Source: Saposhnikovia divaricata (taxonomy: Eukaryota > Streptophyta > Magnoliopsida > Apiales > Apiaceae). From it: a stretch of 64,000 bases of DNA. This document shows positions 57,558-64,000 of this stretch, piece by piece. Every line of letters begins with the position of its first letter. Position 1 is the first letter of the stretch. The notes beneath the pieces were generated by a model that did not search any database, was not told the DNA's origin, and saw only the letters and a list, made by a program, of their open reading frames with translations. A program made the translations under genes and the position numbers. The stretch lies in assembly GCA_036435485.1 (NCBI GenBank), contig CM071595.1, positions 99,936,580 to 100,000,579 on the forward strand, in the 5' to 3' direction.

Positions 57558-60281
57558 TGAAGTAAAATAGATCTCTACTCTCACTACCTCCACCCCATAT
57601 AGTAATTGTCTTAATAAATTTTAATCAATATAATTAATGTACAAATATGTAACTCCAATATAATTACATAACTCATGTCACTATATATTCATTACATTTA
57701 GTAAAAACATTATTCATGTATTTATTTCTAAATTAATTTGACAAATAAAGTCAAATACAACATCTCCCACTTGACTATTTGTCAAATATTATTCGTGACT
57801 CCCACATTTTCTAGAGTCTATATGTATTCTAAACCTTCGTCAGAATAACATACTATATTTAAGTCCATCAAACCAACATACTTGAAAATATATCACTAAA
57901 TTCATTTTCTTTTAAAAATGATTCGGAATCACAAGTAAAATTATGTGTCACGTTCACATCATATAAACATTCATACTTATCACTTTACCAACTCTATCAA
58001 TTCCCGAAGTCGAATTCTCAATTACCAAGATCACCTCGATACATTTATATCGCAATAAACAATAACTCCAGGCATGTCTACCTAATTCACCTATTTATTA
58101 AAAATACTCTTCAAGTACATGATCATAATCCTCTTTACAGCCTCTCACTAGGCTAAAAAGAACTTCAATATCCACTTACAAAACTCACTTGCATGCCAAG
58201 TAAAGTCATTCAATCATACAATATAAGACACATCGAAATTCTGATTACTTGCGCATTTGGTACAATAAACGATTCCTTTTTCGCATTACATGTTTCTCCC
58301 TCATTCTTAATCGTCGGACTTCCTCAAACGATTAAGCTATTTACCCAAATACCTTTTCTGGTTCAAACTCAATATTCAAAAATAACCCTTTTAATTCACA
58401 TTTCTCAAATCTATAAATATTCACAGTTGCAACCCCAACTTTCCAATTCAAAATCAGTGTTCCTCTTTATCCCTTACAAACCGGATTCTTGGAACATATG
58501 AAATTTTCCCAATATCTTTCATCCCAGGTTTCTAAATGAGATCCCACAATTTAACTTTTCCTTCTCATTTTTCGTTAACAACTTACCATCAAAATATACG
58601 TTATAATCGTAAACGAACTCCCACTGCCAAAAAATACAGATACAATTGTCTAATTCTTTTATCGATATAAAATTCCCAATTTTTTTATTATTCCGGTGGA
58701 TCACACAACTGCCACTTTTATTTCAATTCAATGAAATAAAATTATTTCGATTTCTCGGTTCCCTCGCTACAAAAAAAAACATATTTCACTATTATATACA
58801 TAATAGTTTTTTATCCACTCAATTGGATTTTTAAACATTTCATATTCAATAAAATAATCCATTACTAATATTCAGATCCGACTCATTGTTCTTGATCGAT
58901 CTTGTTAAACAAATCATAAAGTACTTGTTTCAAAAAATAGTTAGTTTTCGTGCTCTCCATTACGAGCGACAAAAACAACTATTTTCTCTATATTCTGAGC
59001 ATTTCTGTTCAAATAAAAATTCAATATATTTTCTGATGATAATTTCAAAATTATATTGATACCTTTTCTCGTTATTATAGAAAACAACAAATTATTATTT
59101 ATTTAATTCCAGACACTTGTCCCAATTTTCTTATCTTTTCCGCTCTTTATTCTGAGAGCCACAAAATTTTCTCTAGTACAATATAATTTATTTATTTTTA
59201 ATAATAACTTTCAAATTATTTAAAATAATTTATTTCTCATTATTCGACTACACCAATAAATTGATGTTTCACTTGCTCTCTATTCCGAGCAATATTAAAA
59301 TTTTCTTTTAATACAATACCGTCTGTTTCAACGGCAAATTCAAGTTCTCGCACAATCCAATAACAAGCCATTTAATAACAAAACCAAGGCATGCAAGAAC
59401 AGATAATCAATATCGATCAAAATAAGCACAAAAATAAATAAATTATATTCACACAATTCAAGCACAAACTATCACATCAGAGAGAAGACACGAGAATAAA
59501 AAATTGGATAATACATCAAGGATTGAATACAAGCCTACAATCTGGAAAAAAAATAAAACACATAGAGTACACAATAAAACACAGACTGCAAGTCAAATAG
59601 CAAAAATCTGGACACCGAAAAACCACAGATGGGTGGCAAGAAGGTTGGCCACAAAAAGACAAAAAAAAAAAACTTAACTCATCCACTAACAACTAATCAC
59701 AAGCGAACAAAAATTCATTAATTAAAACAATATAAAATGACTTCCCATGAAGACGAAAAGGATATATATTGAATAGGCAAAACAATAGGGGCACAAACAC
59801 CGAGATCACATCAAGCGTGGGGAAAAGAATTGCAGAATCAAAACAACCCCAAACTAAATCATAGGAAAACCAGTAAACAAACCGATGGTCCACCGGAAAA
59901 AACAATTTCTTTAGCTCTGATACCAATGAAGTAAAATAGATCTCTAAATAAACTATGATATGATTTTATAGATTTCTGTAAATAGAAAATTGATAGGGTG
60001 AATTGGGCTTCCGGTAGGGAATGGAACAGGCTTCAAATCTCCCTCAATTGTGTGCCTCTTTCTTATGGAATATATCCAATATTTATAGGCTATTCTCTCA
60101 CTACCTCCACCCCATATAGTAACTGCCTTAATAAATTTTCATCAATATAATTAATGTACAAATATGTAACTCAAAATATAATTACATAACTCATGTAATT
60201 ATTATATTCATTACATTTAGTAAAAACATTATTTATGTATTTATTTCTAAATTAATTTTACAAATAAAGTCAAATACAACA
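57558..60281 (-). mobile_element. Non-coding copia-type LTR element (TRIM/LARD-like)
   Basis: 2724 bp, target duplication GAAAT (57553-57557 and 60282-60286). LTRs run (minus strand) TGTTGTATTTGAC...TTTTACTTCA. The right (5') LTR 59927-60281 is 355 bp; the left (3') LTR 57558-57762 is 205 bp because of an internal deletion of about 150 bp. A perfect TGGTATCAGAGC primer site lies at about 59914-59925 and polypurine tract AAGTGGGAGA at 57763-57772. The internal 2.1 kb has no gag or pol and no long ORF. It contains a loosely repeated motif (CTCTATTCCGAGC-like, about 58955, 59143 and 59273). Confidence 0.85.
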
Positions 60282-60603
60282 GAAATTGTTTAATTTCTTA
60301 CGAGCCAGGTAGATAAATTTATTGATTTTCCAAACTTACAACATGTAAGAATTATTTTGTCGGAAGTCTAGTATTTGTGACATGTTAATTTGTAGGAAGT
60401 CCAGGCACGAGAGTTCCAATCCAATAAATTGTTACAAATTATATTTTTTTGGAACGATGCAACCAGAATAAAAATTATGAACTTCTTTTAATTTTCTACA
60501 CTACACAGTAACTAGAGAATGTCATTTCGTAAAACATGTACACAAACAACAACTTAAAATGTGGCGCCATTAATAGAGATAGGATTATGCACAAACACAT
60601 GGA

Positions 60604-60735
60604 TAGATGAGGTTCTAACTTATTGGTGAAGGCTCAGGTCTTGTTGAACATAGGTTACAGGTTCGATTTCCCTCTCCGGTTTGTAGTTTGCATCGTACTT
60701 CTAACTCAATTGAATATAAAATAAAAAATTGATAG
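60604..60735 (+). mobile_element. SINE-like, tRNA-derived head
   Basis: ACTTATTGGTGAAGG...CAGGTCTTG followed by ACAGGTTCGATTTCC matches box A/box B of tRNA-derived plant SINEs at the expected spacing. It ends in an A-rich AATAAAAAATT. Target duplication not found. Confidence 0.55.
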
Positions 60736-60847
60736 ACGGACAGACTCATAGCGCTATGACTCTACGAGCCAGATAAGGAAATCAAGAGGTATTGAGGTCT
60801 GCTATGTGATTTTGGGCCTGCTGACTAATTACATTGGATACCTGGTG

Positions 60848-62310
60848 TTGAGACATACATGTCTAAAGATGATAATAACAAATACCACAAGGCAAAAAAT
60901 GAATCAAGGAATCAAAGCTGACAAACAAATCAGGAAACTAACTGAAATGCAGATCAACTAAAGCTACATCTTGTGAATGAACTCTGCAAATAGTTAGAGA
61001 GTATTTCTGCAACAAGCCATGAGATGCTGTAATCAAGTATCTGTAATCAAAAGAGATTTTGTTGTACTCATGCAAGTATATTCGAGAAGTCAAGAAAAAA
61101 AAGAGTTCGAGAAGTCAAGCCTCTATAATATCTCCATTCGAGATATCATACACTTGGTAGATTCGAGAACTCTAGAAAAAGGGTTATTCGAGAAGTCAGG
61201 ATATTGAGAAGCTTCAATTCGAGAAATCTACAAGTTAGCTCGTTCGAGAAGTCTTCAAGAGAGCCTATTCGAGAACTCGATAAAAGGTCTATTCAAGAAG
61301 TCTCTATTCGAGAAGTCCTCATTCGAGAAGTCAAGACGTATCAATTCGAGAACTCAGCTTGAATATTCTAAAGTTCTCGAATGGAATATATCGAATGAAG
61401 AACAGACCCAGAATTACTTTGTAACCCGTGACTTATAGACAGTGATCAATTAAACAAAGGATGTTACGAGTAGGGAATCAAATTGTAGATATTTGAACTC
61501 AAATTCTTCCAAGTGAAAGGTGAAATCAATCACTGTTTATCTGAATTCAAGGGCAAGAATAAGAGTGAAAGCAGTCTCCAACATGATTACATTACTACTA
61601 AAGAATTCAAAGGATATCTTGATGAATGTATAAGGACCAGCTGATTTATCTGGGAAGTTCAAGCATAGCTCAATAAGCAGAAAAGCTTATTGACTTACTA
61701 AAAGATTATCTTTTGCTAAAGCAACTTTTTAGGGATAAAGATTCAAATCAGAAAAGATCTTTTGCATAAAGTATCACGTGGGCTTGAGAGCTAAGTCAAT
61801 TCAAGAACTTAGTAACTTATGAAGAAGGAAACATGCACTGACTTGAAGCATGCTAGAATTGTCCAAATCAAGAAGAGAAGACATTCAAGACATTTCCAGA
61901 AATGGTTATCACTTCAAGCATGTGTGTGTGACAAGTTATACCAAAAATGTTTTTTTTACATTATACGTATGCTACTTCTCTTCATATAGTTTAAATAAGC
62001 TGTATGAGCAATATAGTTTTAATAAGAAGAAAACACCGAGCATAACTCATATTGCATTAGGTTTTCTTGTAAACACTAAGACATTGTAACCGCAGCTGTG
62101 TATTCCTACACAAAGTATTTTCTTCAATACAACCCTCAGGTGGACCGAACAAACCGACCTGAAATTTTTATATATTGTGTTGCATGTGTCTTAGTTATCT
62201 TGTTTACTTTCTGTTCTTATAACAAACTATCCAACACCTCATTAATTCGAGAAGAATTAAGTCAAGATTATATTCAACCCCCCCTTCTACAATCTCGTGG
62301 TGTATAAATG
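60848..62310 (+). repeat. LTR-like repeat with an array of TTCGAGAA motifs
   Basis: Starts TGTTGAGACATACATG and near its end has ATTCAACCCCCCCTTCTACA, a pattern I associate with copia-type LTR ends. No target duplication was found, so solo-LTR status is uncertain. No convincing coding sequence. The segment 61078-61360 has at least ten TTCGAGAA cores. Confidence 0.45.
61078..61365. promoter_or_regulatory. Cluster of TTCnnGAA (heat-shock-element-like) motifs
   Basis: Consensus TTCGAGAAGTC repeated every roughly 15-30 bp with irregular spacing. Several are extended, such as TTCGAGAAGTCTTC. The core matches paired units of the plant heat-shock element. Function is inferred from motif only. Confidence 0.45.
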
Positions 62311-62327
62311 GGAAAACCTGATTTATG

Positions 62328-63507
62328 ATTTATTTCTCCATGTTCATCTTTATCTCATTCATTATTGCTTCACTATTCTAACTTCCTCCACTATGTCCTG
62401 CACACAATACAACATGTTACATGTGTCAATACATCAGGTCATACAGACTCAGTGGCGGATCTAGGAAGAGTCACGGAGAATACGTATTCAGCTAAAAAAA
62501 ATTGTTGATTTTTAATTCATTAATTTGGTGTCCCGTGTAAAATGTATTCATGAATCCGCCCTTGCACTGATAACATGTATGATGAATTTTTTTTACCAAT
62601 TGTTAGGCATGAATGAAAAGAATATAGATTAACAGATATATTAAGACGTAACCTGAAACAACATGGTGTGTTGAAACCGCGGATGGTTTCTTTCTTTCGT
62701 GGTGCATCCATGCAAAAAACTTACAAAAGCTGAGGCAAGCAAACCAGATGGAATTGTGGTACCAAGAATTAGCGGAGTCTTTTTGTTTTTCTTTTTTCCA
62801 GTTGAAGGTGGTGACCCTGTTATTGTTGGGAATCCGGGCATATCTGTAGTGGCAATGGTTGTAGCATCACATGACTTCCCGGATGTACACAAGTCCGGGC
62901 TGCCTGTCACAGTCCTCCGGTACAAATTTTCAATAAGCATTCCATACGTAATTACAGAGTTTGACATTTCCTAGTAAACATGAATCAACGAAAACGGGCT
63001 TACTCCAATTTGATATTTTTACTATTTGATAGAGACGTAGATTTGCTTCCGCTTAGCTGGTTATCTGCCAAATTTCTTCAAAACAGATTATTAAAGTTTA
63101 TCAGGTGTTCAACTTAAATATATGAAAAAATGTGCAGGAGAAATATGTATGTCATAGTAGAATGAACGATGCTCACAAGGCTTTAAGGTTAGGCAACGTG
63201 CCAAGGTAATCAGGAATAACTCCAGTGAAGCTATTATTGTGCAAATCTCTGCATTGTGGCAATTTCATAAATATTTATGTGAATATACTTTAAAAAAATT
63301 AGCAAAAAAGAAAAGAATATACTTGAAGGAAATAATATCTATATATGTATGCAGAAACGGACCCAAGGTTTCTTGTTGATCCTTTAGGAAAGTGTTAGTA
63401 TGTAACAAAGACTTCAATCACGTTACTTAAGAACTCACATCGTTTGGAGACTAGTCATGGAAATTATATCTGAAAGGGACAACGTTAGATCAAAACTACT
63501 AAGATGC
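62328..63507 (-). pseudogene. Second malectin-LRR gene copy, 3' exons only, broken
   Basis: Exons recognisable by likeness to the gene at 50735-56520. LRR exons at about 63438-63507, 63179-63250 (NNSFTGVIPDYLGTLPNLKAL) and 63002-63075 (NLADNQLSGS). Stalk and membrane exon 62653-62920 (VTGSPDLCTSGKSCD, PLILGTTIPSGLLASAFVSF). Last exon about 62328-62391 (EAIMNEIKMNMEK). A 1-bp deletion near 62730 shifts the frame after the membrane span, and the last exon has an in-frame TAG, so it is a pseudogene. Malectin and LRR-cap exons are not seen to the right before the window ends. Confidence 0.75.
62450..62569. mobile_element. Possible hAT-type MITE, 120 bp
   Basis: Begins CAGTGGCGGATCTAGG and ends GGCGG...CAGTG in reverse complement, resembling common plant hAT termini. 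No matching 8-bp duplication found. It lies in an intron of the broken malectin-LRR copy. Confidence 0.45.
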
Positions 63508-63679
63508 CTGACAACCAAGTTTGATGTCAATGATTCAAATAGTAGTCAATAGCGCTATAAAATCCAAATACTTTAAAATGCAGTTTATGATTAAGAATTC
63601 TTTGATCCTCTAAGAGTCAAAAATAATAATCAATAATGCCATTGTCGGATAAACTTGTCGAATTGGATAAAATTTGTAT

Positions 63680-64000
63680 GATAGTTGATATGTCCCGTAT
63701 GTGAGTTAGATAAGCTAGAAGGAGGGGTTGAATAACTTATCACCTTCTTAAAATTTAGAGCTTGACTTTTCGAAAATTCTTTCCTCTTTTTAAACTTTGT
63801 TACTTGTCAACAAGTAAATAAAGTGCAGAAAATAAAGAGAGAATGAAGAGAGAGTAGAATACGGTCAATTTTATCCTGGTTCGCGATGCCCACAACCCTT
63901 AATGGATTCGAACACCCCTACTCCAGTCCCCGAGCTCCTCCCCGGACTCGAGATTTTCAATACTACAAAGAAACTCCTTTATAGTAGACGGATAAGCCTT
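63680..64000. repeat. Edge of an unassigned dispersed repeat
   Basis: Begins about TGATATGTCCCGTATGTGAG, with AGAAGGAGGGGTTGAATAA and a CT-rich run of proline-like codons further on. It resembles non-coding parts of plant LTR elements and is cut by the window end. Confidence 0.35.

Noticed and set aside
60848..62310. Solo LTR with defined ends
   Set aside because: I could not find a matching 5-bp target duplication at plausible ends, so it is reported only as an LTR-like repeat.
63901..64000. Coding sequence near the window end (CCC-rich stretch)
   Set aside because: No open frame of useful length and no domain. It fits non-coding repeat sequence better.

Overview
The window is plant nuclear DNA, almost certainly from a eudicot. 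Short AT-rich exons with GT/AG introns, plant-type LTR retrotransposons, a Helitron and tRNA-derived SINEs sit around a few host genes. I cannot name the species from sequence alone. The host genes are the 3' part of an internally deleted PHT1-type phosphate transporter (3-569, +) and a small minus-strand cluster of malectin-like/LRR receptor-like genes without a kinase domain: one apparently intact at 50735-56520 and one broken copy at about 62328-63507. Nearly everything else is mobile DNA or its debris.

Left half (1100-35400). An array of about 1.1-1.3 kb foldback-like units with long imperfect terminal inverted repeats is split by a 30,020-bp insertion (3965-33984) flanked by the 5-bp target duplication ATAAT. 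That insertion is a three-layer nest. The outer layer, element A, is Athila-like and non-autonomous. It is a tandem composite (LTR-internal-LTR-internal-LTR), has a tRNA-Asp primer site and a gag-remnant ORF, and has no polymerase. Its middle LTR is split by element B (10180-20704, duplication CATCA), a pol-less chromovirus-like element with 3.5-kb LTRs, a gag gene and an extra upstream ORF. Its second internal region is split by element C (21621-29753, minus strand, duplication GTGAG). C is an Athila-like element with near-identical LTRs and an intact gag-protease ORF, but no reverse transcriptase or integrase. A and C share LTR ends, primer site, a hairpin cluster just after the stop codon, several polypurine tracts and a 3' leader. 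They look like two tiers of parasites that would need pol from an element elsewhere.

Right half (35400-64000). AT-rich spacer holds a Helitron with both ends identifiable (38069-40073, minus), decayed LINE fragments, and an intact recent Ty1/copia element with non-canonical TA...TA LTR ends (45074-50125, minus, 1429-aa gag-pol). The malectin-LRR gene follows. It carries a duplicated exon pair whose intron phases allow two mutually exclusive forms of the second half of the malectin domain. Next come a SINE, a non-coding copia-type LTR element (57558-60281), a second SINE, a region with a dense array of TTCGAGAA motifs resembling heat-shock elements, the broken malectin-LRR copy, and the edge of another repeat at the window end.

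All boundaries, splice sites and comparisons were read by eye. Family names rest on recognised motifs, not on database searches.
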